Below, piece after piece: positions 8,354 to 17,400 of a stretch of 64,000 nucleotides of DNA. The notes beneath the pieces are model-generated. The model was not told where the DNA came from. It searched no databases and saw nothing but the letters and a program-made list of their open reading frames with translations. The stretch comes from Actinomadura xylanilytica (GTDB taxonomy: Bacteria; Actinomycetota; Actinomycetes; Streptosporangiales; Streptosporangiaceae): assembly GCF_030283145.1 (NCBI RefSeq), contig NZ_JASNWE010000004.1:186001-250000 (forward strand), given 5' to 3'. Within the stretch, counting starts at the first letter, position 1, and every line of letters starts with the position of its first letter. Both the position numbers and the translations under genes were made by a program.

Positions 8354-8431
8354 ATGTGCGGCAACAGCCCATCCACTTCGGAGAAGAACTCCGGAGAAGG
8401 CGTCCGCACCACAAGCGGAAGTATGGGGTGA
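8354..8431 (+). CDS. Very small frame, 25 aa, doubtful
   Basis: ATG at 8354, GGAGG three bases upstream (short spacing), TGA at 8429-8431. The product starts MCGNSPSTSEKNSGEG and is Ser/Thr/Gly-rich. It could be a leader peptide or a small secreted/modified peptide, or chance. No modification enzymes lie nearby. Confidence 0.2.
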   Translation: MCGNSPSTSEKNSGEGVRTTSGSMG

Positions 8432-8547
8432 ACAGGCGGGAGCATCTATGCAGAGAGGGAGTGAGACGGTGCCGGGCATTGGCCTTTGACGACGGGCCGT
8501 CGTCGTCGGGGGATGGGGGTGTGAGCGGGCGCGAGTAGGTTTCAGGG

Positions 8548-9831
8548 GTGGAAGCACAGCAGAGGTCGGGACGGTTCGGCGCGATCGCCTTCGCGGGGGT
8601 GGCGGGGGCGGTCGCGGGGGCCGCGGTCGCCGCGCGGCGGGGGCGGCGGGCGGCCGGTGCCTGTGCGGTCGCGGGCGGGGTGGCGCTGGGCGCGTCGGAG
8701 GCGGTGGCGCGGGCGCGGCAGCGGCCCGGTGAGATCCCGGCGCTGTGGCAGCGCATCGCCGTCAGCGGGGCGCTGGCGGCGCCGCTGGGGTGGGCGGCCG
8801 GGCGCCTCACGGGCGCCGGTCCCCTGCCGGTCGGGACGGCCGCGGGGGCGGTGGCGGGCGCGCTGGCGCTCCGTCCGCACAAGGTGGCGCTCGGTCCGGT
8901 GGTCGGTGCCGGGGTCGGCGGTGCGCTGGCGGCCCGGAAGGGGTCCCCGGCGGTCGCCGCGGCGGCCTCGGTGGTGTCGTTCCGGGTGCTGTCGGCGCTA
9001 CTGTTCCGGGACGCCCAGGTCAGTCTGCTGGCCGAGCGGGTCAGCGCCGACCGGCTCCCGTTCGTGGTGCCGCTGGAGGCGACGTCGCGGTACGTGGGCA
9101 CCGGCTACGTCAAGGACCTCGCGGCGGTGCTCGGCGGCGTCTACACCGCCGCCGCCCCTGACGTCGGCATCGTCGCCTCGCTGGAGGAGCTGGCCGGGCC
9201 CGGGTTCGACCCGGCGGGCGTCGACCCGCTGGTGCGGGAGTTCTACGAGCACACGGCCCGGTTCACGCTCGACATCGTCCCCGAGTGGCGGTTGTGGGTG
9301 CGGCCCGGCTACCTGCTTTACCGAACGCTCCTCGCGCGCCCGCTCGGCCAGGCCAACGTCCCGATGAACCAGCGGGAGGCCCAGCGCGGGGTCGACGGCC
9401 GCATCGACACCATCGTCCCCGACGCGGCGGGCACCCCGACCCTGCGCGGCTGGATCCGTTCGTACGCCGACGACGACGAACCCATCTACGTGGGGATCTA
9501 CACCACCTACCGGCACGGCGGCCGGGGCTACGTCAGCGTGGGCTTCCCGCTGCCGCAGGCGAGCTTCACCGCGACGCTGCTGCCGCGCGCGCGTCCCGGC
9601 GGGGGGCTGGTCCTCACCAGCGAGAGCGGGCTCGACCAGCCGGGCCACTACCTGACCTACATCGACCCCGACACCCGCGACCTCACCACGCTGGGCGTGC
9701 ACGGCTTCGCCGAGACCCTGGACGTCCACGTCGAGGACGGCGCGCTGCGCGCCGAGCACGCGTTCTCGGTCTTCGGGCTGCCCTTCCTCGTCCTGCACTA
9801 CCGGATGACCCGCAAGCCACTGCCCGCGTAG
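8548..9831 (+). CDS. Unknown protein, hydrophobic N-terminus plus soluble domain
   Basis: 427 residues, GTG start at 8548. Residues 1-145 are almost entirely Ala, Gly, Val and Leu with scattered Arg (several possible membrane helices, for example FGAIAFAGVAGAVAGAAVAA). From about residue 160 there is a soluble domain of normal composition with motifs such as REFYEHTARFTLDIVPEW, PMNQREAQRG, GIYTTYRHGGRGYVSVGFPL and HYLTYIDPDTRDLTT. I do not recognise a family or a catalytic signature; the C-terminal half is rich in predicted beta strands. Codon use matches the neighbours, so it is a genuine gene. It stands alone between two long spacers. Confidence 0.75.
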   Translation: MEAQQRSGRFGAIAFAGVAGAVAGAAVAARRGRRAAGACAVAGGVALGASEAVARARQRPGEIPALWQRIAVSGALAAPLGWAAGRLTGAGPLPVGTAAGAVAGALALRPHKVALGPVVGAGVGGALAARKGSPAVAAAASVVSFRVLSALLFRDAQVSLLAERVSADRLPFVVPLEATSRYVGTGYVKDLAAVLGGVYTAAAPDVGIVASLEELAGPGFDPAGVDPLVREFYEHTARFTLDIVPEWRLWVRPGYLLYRTLLARPLGQANVPMNQREAQRGVDGRIDTIVPDAAGTPTLRGWIRSYADDDEPIYVGIYTTYRHGGRGYVSVGFPLPQASFTATLLPRARPGGGLVLTSESGLDQPGHYLTYIDPDTRDLTTLGVHGFAETLDVHVEDGALRAEHAFSVFGLPFLVLHYRMTRKPLPA

Positions 9832-10163
9832 CGGGCGGGAAGGCCGGGACGAGCGTTCGAGCCGAAGCCAGGAGACTCACGCGGTCGCCTCCTCGATATA
9901 ACCGGGCGCGGTCGTCCTCGGCGAGACCGGCGCCTGACCGGACGGCCCGCCGCCGCTCCGTGACCGCCGATCGAAATCACGCAATGCGTCGCAATGCACA
10001 TTCCCATTGGCGATCTTCTGGAAGCATCGCCTTCGCCCGGCCGATCCACCCATAAAGATCATCTGTCGGGTGATCTTTCCTTTCCAGTGGACAATCCGTT
10101 CACCTCGGACATATGCCAGAACCCCCGAATCTGATATGTCCATGACCGGGGCGAAGGGATCTT
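9832..10163. promoter_or_regulatory. 332-bp spacer with an inverted repeat
   Basis: Noticeably lower GC than flanking genes. AAAGATCA (10054-10061) and TGATCTTT (10071-10078) form perfect 8-bp arms with a 9-base centre, about 85 bp before the CHAT gene. No U-tract, so an operator is likelier than a terminator. Confidence 0.5.
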
Positions 10164-12830
10164 TTGGCAGTGATCGAACGCAGCGACCATGACACCGGCG
10201 GGCCCGCCTCCGCCCCGCGCCTGCTCGCGGCCGTCGCCCACGCTCGGGAGCTCTTCGGGCGGGGGGACGTGGCGGACGGCGACGACGCCTACCGGCGGGC
10301 CGTGGCACTCGCCGAGGGCGACCTCCGGCTCAGGCTGGAGCTGGCCGCCGACCATCTCGGGCACCTCATGCGGCTCGGCGCCCTCGGACCGGCTCTGGAA
10401 CGGTGCGATGAGTACCTGGCCCGGATCGGGCTCGGCCACCTCCCCCTCCGCGTCCTGCGGATGGAGATCCGCTTCGCCGCCGGAGGGCACGCCGGCGCCG
10501 CCGCCGAGGCCGCCGCGATCCGCACCGAGTTCCCGCCGGACGGACTCGGCCGCGACGGCAACGGCCGGATCCACCGGGTGCAGGGGCTGGCCGCCGCCGA
10601 CCGGGGCGACCTCGACCTGGCCAGAGGCCATCTGGACAAGGCGCGCGCCCTGTTCTCCGGCGCCCGCGACCCGCGCGGCGTGGCCGTCATCGACCGCGAC
10701 CTCCTGCTGCTCGACGTGCTGGACGGCAGGGACCCCGGTCCGGGCGGCGCGCTCCCCGCCGAGCCGCGGGCGGTGCAGGACCACCTTCTTCTCGTCCTCG
10801 CGCTCAGACGCCGGCTGGACTACGACGACGCCCTGCTCGCGGTGCTCCGGTGCACGATGCGCGCCGACCTCAGCCCGGTGCTGCGGTGGCCCGTCCTGCG
10901 CGAGCTGACCGTGCTGCTGGGCGCGGTATGCCGGCCCGAGGCGGCCGAGCGGCTCCTCCCGCTGCTCCGGGAGGCCGCGGCCGAGTCGTCCGACCCGGCC
11001 GGGGCCGCCGCGGAACTGGGCGCCCTGCTCAGCGCCGGCAGGACCGACGGGCCGGTCTCCGCCCGGTGCGTCGCGCGGATCCGGCACGCGCGCCGATTGA
11101 TCGACGCGACCCGGCTCGACGAGGCCGAGCGCCTCCTGCTCGGCCTGCGCCCCCAGGTCCGCGCCGACCGCGAGGTCTCGCTGTGGCACCTGGCCGCCGG
11201 CGAGCTGGAGTTCGCCCGGAGCCGGTTCCCGCTCGGCCGGGCGCCGACCGTCGCGGGCCACCTCCAGGAGGCCGCCGGCCACCTTCACCAGGCCGCGGTC
11301 CACGCCCCGGCGAGCGGACCGGCCGAGGTCCGGGTCCGCGCCCTGCGGCTGCTCGGCCACACCTACACCCGGCTCGGCACGCCCGAGGCCGACGGCCGGG
11401 CGGTGGAGTGCTGGGCCGAGGCGCACCGGTTGGAGGAGCGCGCCGCCGGGCTCCAGCCCACGGGCGGCCTGCGCGCCGAGGTCCTGCAAGCCGTCCCGGA
11501 CGAGCACGACGAGCGGCTGCGGGCCGCCGCGCGGACGGAGGAGACGCACGGCACCAAGGGGGTTCCGGCGGTCGTCGCCGCGATGGAGGCCGCGCGCGGC
11601 ACGGCGGTCCTGGGCCGGATCCCCCTCGGCGGGGCGGGCCTCGTCCGCGACCTCCCGGGGCCGAGCGACCTGGGCGGCGCGTGGCGGTGGGCGAGGCGCC
11701 TCGCCGACTCCATGCCCCGCGACCAGCTCGCCTGGCTCGTCCACTCGGCGCCCGGCCACATCCACCACGCCTTCCTCGGGCGCGGGCTGCTCCAGCACAC
11801 GAGCGTCCCGTGCGACAGGGGGGAGCTGACCAGGGCGATCGACCTGCTCGGCTGCTGCTGGAGCACCCCGTCCGCGCTGGAGGAGTGCATCGGGAACGGC
11901 CGGTTCGACGAACGCCTCGAACAGGTCGCCGAGCAGATCGGGCTGGACGTGGTGATCCCGCGGCTCCCGGCCGGCGTCCGGCGCATCGCCGTGGTCGCGG
12001 GGGGCGCGCTGTCGGACGTCCCGTTCGCGGCCATGACGGTGTCGGGAAGGGCGGAGCCGCTCGGGCTCCGGTTCGCGCTGTCCGACCTGCCGTGCCTGTC
12101 CGCCCGGCTCCCGCTCCATCTGCGGTCGCTCCAGGCGCGGGGCGACAGCCGGCTGCTGGTCCGGCCGGGCGGCGGCGGGCCCGGTCCGGCCACGATCGCC
12201 GCCGGCCGGGACGTGCTGGCCGGGGACGGGGCGACGCCGGAGGCGCTGCGGGAGGCCCTCGGGCTGGGCCGCCACCGCCAGGTGCGCATCGACGGGCACG
12301 ACGGCCCCCAGGAGCACGGTGGCCATGAGGATCACGACGGGCTCGCCTCGGCGGACCCGGTGCTGGAGCTGGCGCCCCAGGGCTCCGAGGGCCACCTCCG
12401 TCCGGACGAGTTGCAGCGGATGGACCTGAACGGCTGCGGCACCCTCGTCCTCGGCGCCTGTGAGACGGGCATGGCCCGGCGCATCGGACGGGACGAGCGG
12501 CCGGGCTTCGTCCGGGCCGCGCTCAGCGCGGGCGCCGCGTCGGTGATCGCGGCCAGATGGGCGGCGCCCGGCGCCGTCACCGCGCCGCTGCTCGACCGCT
12601 TCGAGCGGTACGCGCGCTATCTGCCGCGCGACGTGGCGTTACAGCGGGCCCAGCGCGACGTCTACGAACGCGTGCTCGACGTCCCGGACGAGCCGCCCGC
12701 CTTGGAGCATCCGGCCCGCTGGGCCTGCTGGACGCTGTACGGCGATTCGGGCCGGCAGACCGACGCCGGCCCGGTGAGCCGCCGACTGCGCGCCCGCGCC
12801 ATGAGGGGACGCGACGCGGACCGCCCCTGA
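10164..12830 (+). CDS. TPR-CHAT protein (caspase-like clan CD peptidase)
   Basis: About 888 residues. The N-terminal two thirds is helical-repeat (TPR-like) with recurring Ala/Leu-Arg-Glu periodicity, for example EAERLLPLLREAAAES and HLDKARALF. The C-terminal third is a CHAT domain: RIDGHDG around residue 711 is the probable catalytic-His block, and LVLGACETGMARR near 764 holds the catalytic Cys with the family's ACETG motif, followed by FVRAALSAGAASVIAARW. His-Cys peptidases of this kind act in signalling, cell death or effector activation, with TPRs binding partners. The His block has Asp where Gly is usual. Start is TTG 10164 or GTG 10170; AAGGGA at 10154-10159 serves either. The next genes run in the same direction. 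Confidence 0.82.
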   Translation: MAVIERSDHDTGGPASAPRLLAAVAHARELFGRGDVADGDDAYRRAVALAEGDLRLRLELAADHLGHLMRLGALGPALERCDEYLARIGLGHLPLRVLRMEIRFAAGGHAGAAAEAAAIRTEFPPDGLGRDGNGRIHRVQGLAAADRGDLDLARGHLDKARALFSGARDPRGVAVIDRDLLLLDVLDGRDPGPGGALPAEPRAVQDHLLLVLALRRRLDYDDALLAVLRCTMRADLSPVLRWPVLRELTVLLGAVCRPEAAERLLPLLREAAAESSDPAGAAAELGALLSAGRTDGPVSARCVARIRHARRLIDATRLDEAERLLLGLRPQVRADREVSLWHLAAGELEFARSRFPLGRAPTVAGHLQEAAGHLHQAAVHAPASGPAEVRVRALRLLGHTYTRLGTPEADGRAVECWAEAHRLEERAAGLQPTGGLRAEVLQAVPDEHDERLRAAARTEETHGTKGVPAVVAAMEAARGTAVLGRIPLGGAGLVRDLPGPSDLGGAWRWARRLADSMPRDQLAWLVHSAPGHIHHAFLGRGLLQHTSVPCDRGELTRAIDLLGCCWSTPSALEECIGNGRFDERLEQVAEQIGLDVVIPRLPAGVRRIAVVAGGALSDVPFAAMTVSGRAEPLGLRFALSDLPCLSARLPLHLRSLQARGDSRLLVRPGGGGPGPATIAAGRDVLAGDGATPEALREALGLGRHRQVRIDGHDGPQEHGGHEDHDGLASADPVLELAPQGSEGHLRPDELQRMDLNGCGTLVLGACETGMARRIGRDERPGFVRAALSAGAASVIAARWAAPGAVTAPLLDRFERYARYLPRDVALQRAQRDVYERVLDVPDEPPALEHPARWACWTLYGDSGRQTDAGPVSRRLRARAMRGRDADRP

Positions 12831-12941
12831 AACCCGGCCGGCCCTCCGTGGCCGTTCCCGGCCGTCTATGCCGGTGTTCGGTGGCACGATTGGGCCCGGG
12901 GACCCTGGGAGCGGACCACTCCGCTCGATCACGATGTTTCC

Positions 12942-14336
12942 ATGGGACATCGCGACCGAGGGGCCGGATCGGCCGAATACATCGCCATCCTCCTGCTCGT
13001 CGCCGCGATCTTCGCCGGGCTCAGCGGCCCCGTCTCCGGGAAGATCGCCCAAGCCTGCAACGACATGGTCTGCCGGCTTGTCGGCGGGCAATGCGAGCAC
13101 CAGGGAACGTCCCCGCAGGGATCGGCCGCCGGGCCCGCGAATTCGCCCGGCCCCGCGAATGCACCCGGCTCGGAGAATTCACCCGGCCCCGCAAATTCAC
13201 CCGGCACAGCAAGTTCGCCCGGCCCCGCGAATTCACCCGGCACCGCGAATTCACCCGGCACCGCGAGTTCGCCTGGTCCGGCGAATTCGCCTGGCCCCGC
13301 GAGTTCGCCGATCCCCACGAAACCGCCGGTCGAGAAGCAGGTCTGCTCCCCGAACCCGGACGCGAAGACGTTCGAGCGGCTCAACGCGCACAACGACTAC
13401 CAGAACAAGACGCCCCTCCAGAGCGCGCTCAGCAACGGGACGACGAGCGTCGAGGCGGACGTCCGGATGAACGACAAGGGCGAGCTGCGCCTCATGCACG
13501 ACAAGGGCAGCGACGTCGGCACGCTCAAGGAGAAGTACTTCGATCCGCTGACCGCACTGGCCCACTACAACGGCGGCACCGTCTACCCGGGACGCAATGA
13601 GAAGTTCCAAGTGTTCGTCGAGGTCAAGGAAGGCGGACCGGCCGCCTATGACCGGATCGTCGAGCAGATGAAGGGCCTGCCCGACAATGTGGAGGTCGTG
13701 CTGCCGGTCAGCCTGGCGAACCCGGAGCAGATCCGTCACCCGCCGCCGGGTGTCATCTACTCCACCAGCTCCGAGAACTGCCAGGTCCCGGCCATCCTGG
13801 ATCCCACCAACAAGGCGCCCAACAATGCGAGGAAGCCGGCCTACGACGAAGAGTACGCCCTGCATGTGAGAGTGCTGAACGACGACTTCAAAAAATGCGT
13901 GTCCAAGGACAACTGGTCGCTTTCCCAAGAGGAGCGGGACGCCTACGCCGCCTTTGTCCAGCGGGCCCATGACGCCCGCCTCAAGGTCCGCATCTGGGGC
14001 GGCCCGGACGGCGCCCTCCGGGCTGACAAGGTGGCCAGCTACAACCCCTTCGGCGGGGACAACGACTTCAACGGCCACTTCATCTGGTGCCCCCCGGGCG
14101 TCGACCAGTGCGTCCTGCCCAACCAGACGGCCTGGTGGGACCTCCAGCTCGCGGCGGGCGGCGACTACCTGGTCACCAACCACCTCGGCGCCGGGGCCGA
14201 ATGGCTGAAGTACTGCGGGCCGCGACCGCGCACGGGCCCCGGCCCGACCTCGACATGGTCCCCGCCCTCCTCCCAGCCGGCCCCGACACAGCTTCCGAGC
14301 GCCGCCCCCGGACCGGCGCCGCCCAAGAACCCCTGA
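12942..14336 (+). CDS. Secreted GDPD/PLC-like phosphodiesterase with pilin-type N-terminus
   Basis: 464 residues in three parts. (1) N-terminus MGHRDRGAGSAEYIAILLLV: a Gly-x-x-Glu-Tyr prepilin-like leader with one hydrophobic helix, as in Flp/TadE-type substrates. (2) A disordered stalk of about nine six-residue repeats (PG-P/T-A-N/S-S). (3) A glycerophosphodiester phosphodiesterase-like TIM domain from about residue 145: AHNDYQNKTPL (catalytic His; Asn-Asp replaces the usual Arg-Gly), SVEADVRMNDKGELRLMHDKG (Glu-x-Asp metal pair and second His), VFVEVKEG, then a C-terminal VTNHLG. The altered first motif resembles AIM6/PI-PLC-like relatives, so the substrate may not be a glycerophosphodiester. 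Exported and probably held at the surface. Confidence 0.75.
   Translation: MGHRDRGAGSAEYIAILLLVAAIFAGLSGPVSGKIAQACNDMVCRLVGGQCEHQGTSPQGSAAGPANSPGPANAPGSENSPGPANSPGTASSPGPANSPGTANSPGTASSPGPANSPGPASSPIPTKPPVEKQVCSPNPDAKTFERLNAHNDYQNKTPLQSALSNGTTSVEADVRMNDKGELRLMHDKGSDVGTLKEKYFDPLTALAHYNGGTVYPGRNEKFQVFVEVKEGGPAAYDRIVEQMKGLPDNVEVVLPVSLANPEQIRHPPPGVIYSTSSENCQVPAILDPTNKAPNNARKPAYDEEYALHVRVLNDDFKKCVSKDNWSLSQEERDAYAAFVQRAHDARLKVRIWGGPDGALRADKVASYNPFGGDNDFNGHFIWCPPGVDQCVLPNQTAWWDLQLAAGGDYLVTNHLGAGAEWLKYCGPRPRTGPGPTSTWSPPSSQPAPTQLPSAAPGPAPPKNP
13131..13310. repeat. 18-bp coding tandem repeat, about ten units
   Basis: Imperfect 18-bp units, each encoding a six-residue Pro-Gly-x-Ala-Asn/Ser-Ser block, in the stalk of the secreted phosphodiesterase. 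GAATTC recurs in several units. In frame, so copy number could vary without breaking the gene. Confidence 0.8.
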
Positions 14337-14466
14337 TCGGGGCGAGGGCGCCGTCCCGGGCCCGGCCGGTGCGGCGGACGGTTCTCGCATCACGACCGGA
14401 TCGCCCCCTTCCTGGCGATTACCATGGCCGGACAACGGGATCGACCGGTCGCTTGGAGGGCAGGGC

Positions 14467-17400
14467 ATGCCGGTGCGGGGGTGGGGTTCGGATCGGCGGC
14501 TGCGCCGGTTGGAGGCGGCCTTCGCCGGGGATCCGCCGGCCGGGCGGCAGCTCGAGAAGGCGGCGCGCGACTACGTCCGCGCCCTGGAGCGGGCGCTCGG
14601 CCAGGACCCCGCGCTGGCGCTGCGGCTGTTCCGCGCGTACGACTCCCGCGTGCCCGGCCACGTCTACGCGGCGGAGCTTCCCGCCGGGCACGCCGAGCTG
14701 CTCGCGGGCCTGGCCGCGGGGACCGACGCCGACGCGCTGACCGTGACGTTCGAGCTGGCCACCAGGCTCGGCTCCGCCCCGCTCCAGCGCGCGGCCCGCG
14801 ACCGGCTGGCCGACGTGCTGGGCGGCACCGGCGACGCCGACCGCCTGGTCGCGCAGCTCGACCGGTGGCGCGGGCTCGGCCTGCTCGACCGCGACACCGT
14901 CGCCCGGTCGCTGCGCGGGCACCTGCCGACGTCGCCGCTCGCCCGGGACGAGCAGCTGTGGACCGGGTTCCTGTCCCGGCTGCCCGGGTCCGCGCTGCCG
15001 GAGCTGTTCGAGGTGCACGCCTTCCTCGGGAACGGCGCCGAGGCCGTACGGCTCGCCGACACCGCCGTCCGGCGCGAGGAGGCGATGCGCTGCTGCCTGC
15101 GGTCGCCGCGCCTCGACGATGTGCGGGCCGGCCTCGAGCTGGCGAGCCGGGAGGGCGCCGGCATCCTGGCCGACCTGGCCGGACGCGCGGCCGACCTGCA
15201 CTTCGGCCGCGGCGAGTACGCCGAGGCGCTCCCCCACTACCGGGCCGCCGGGAGGCCCGACCGGCTGAGCGAGTGCCATGAGCGGCTCGGCCGGTTCGGC
15301 GACGCGCTGGCCGCCTGCCCCGACGACCGGCCGGACCGGCTGGAACGGCTGGCGGGGGCCTGCTGGCCCGAGGTCGACGCGCTGGTCGAACGGCGGGAGT
15401 ACGCGGAGGCCGCGGTTCTCGCCGAGACCGTCGTCCGCCGCCTCGCCCTGATCACCGGCGCCACCGGGGCGCTCGCCGCGCGCCGCGCCGAGCTGACCGC
15501 CCGCCGCGCGGCGGTCGTCCAGGCGGGGCGCCGGCACTACGCGGCGCTGGCCGAGCCCGCGGGCCCGTCCGACGACGACGTGGGGCCGGCGGTCCACCTG
15601 GAGTGGAGCCGGTTCGAGGAGGGCGCCGGGGAGACGTCCGCCGCCGCCGAGCAGGCCGAGCACGGCGGCGACCTCTACCGGGCGCACGGGCTCTACCTCA
15701 AGGCCGGACGGCACGGTGACGCCGAACGGGTGCTCCGCGGCGACCCGGACGGCTGGGACGCCCGCGCGGGCGCCCGGGAGGCGGGCGGCGACCTCGTCGG
15801 GGCGGCCGAGCTGTACGCCGCGGCGGGCCGTCCGGAGGAGGCGGCCGGGCTGTACCTGCAGGCCGGGCGGCCCGCCGAGGCCGCCCGCAGCCTGATCGCC
15901 TGGCGCGGCGACGACGCGATCGAGGACCCGCGGCTGGCCGACTGCCTGCGCCGGTCCGGCGACACCGGGCGGCTCGCCGCGCTGTGCCTGGCGGCGGTCG
16001 AGCGGCACGGCCGCGACACCGCCGGGTTCGCCGAGCTGCGGCGGCTGCGCGACGAGGCGATGCTCCCCCCGGACCTGGAACCCGACGTGCGGCGCTGCCT
16101 GGAGGCGCTCGGCACGCGGGGCCGGGAGCCGTTCGAGGCGCGCGCCGCGGCCTGGACGGCCCAGGCGATACGGGACGTCGACCGCCGGTACGCGGGCATC
16201 TGGGCGCTCGACCTCGGCACCACCACCTGCGCGGTCTCCATCTACGACGGCGCGACGAAGGAGCCGGTGCTCTGCCCGTGGAAGGGGCACCCCTACTTCG
16301 CCTCCACCCTCACCCTCGACGAGGCGGGCAACGAGCGGGTCGGGATCGCCGGCGAGGAGGTCCTCGCGAGCTGGGTGAAGGGGCACATCAGCGCTGCCAA
16401 GCGCCGCATCGGCGGGCTGACCCGGTACCGCGTCCGCGGCCGGGTCTACCGCACCGAGGAGGTCGCCGCCCGGCTGATCGGGCACGCCCGGGGCATGGTG
16501 GAGGACTTCCTCGCCGAACGGGTGCTGGAGGCGGTGGCCGACCTGGCCCGCGCCGAGCTGGGCGAGGTCAGGGACGAGTGGCTGGGCCGGCTCGCGGAGG
16601 GGCACGACCTGCGGGTGGAGCGGCCCCGCGCGGTGCTGACCATTCCGGCGTTCTTCCGCAACAACCAGAAGCAGGCGACCCGCAACGCCTGCGCGATCGC
16701 CGGGGTGGAACTCGCCCGGCTGATCCACGAGCCGACCGCGGCCTGCATCACCGCCGCGCGGCAGCGCCGGCTGAGCGGCGAGGTGGTGGTCGTCGACCTC
16801 GGCGCCGGCACCCTCGACATCAGCGCCCTGTGGGTCGACGGCCGGATGTACGACGTGCACCAGGTGGGCGGCGACACCGGGTTCGGCGGCGCCGACTTCG
16901 ACGCGATCATCGTCCGGGCGCTGGAGGAGCGGCTGGCGCGGACGGGCGTCACCGTGCCCGCGAAGGGCAGGGAGCGGCGCCGCTTCGAGATCGCCGCCGA
17001 GTACCTGAAGATCGGCCTCTCCGGGCAGCACGAGGTCGACTACCCGCTGCCGGGGTTCAACGGCGATCCGGGCTTCCGGCTGTCGCTGAGCAGGGACGAG
17101 CTGACCGGGATCCTCGCCGGGCCGCTGGACACGCTGCGCACGACCTGCCGGCGGCTCCGGGACTCGCTGAAGGAGCGGCCCGAGCATCTGGTGCTGGTCG
17201 GCGGCCCGATGCTCGCGCCGTACGTCCGGGAGGCGGTCGAGGAGGTGTTCGGGCTGCGCCGCACCGTGCTGTCCGATCCGCGCACCGCGGTGGCGCGCGG
17301 CGCCGCGACGCAGGCCGCGGTGCTCAGCGGCGCGCTGCGCGAGCAGGTGCTGATGGACGTCACACCGCTGGCGCTCGGCCTGCTGGTCGCGCCGTCCCCG

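Larger units (their letters stand above)
8045..8547. promoter_or_regulatory. 503-bp divergent spacer
   Basis: Lies between the divergent acyltransferase and the unknown membrane protein. It contains a 12-bp-arm inverted repeat (8228-8259) and a 25-codon frame (8354-8431), both listed separately. I see no other gene. Confidence 0.5.

Noticed and set aside
10054..10078. Inverted repeat as a rho-independent terminator
   Set aside because: Arms of 8 bp are AT-rich and no U-tract follows on either strand; an operator is more plausible.
9877..10143. An 88-codon minus-strand frame (MDISDSGVLAYVRG start) before the CHAT gene
   Set aside because: No ribosome site, includes the low-GC spacer and its inverted repeat, and codon use is unlike the neighbours.
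13131..13310. CRISPR-like periodic sequence
   Set aside because: Units are contiguous, in frame and code for a Pro-Gly-Ala-Ser stalk; there are no spacers.
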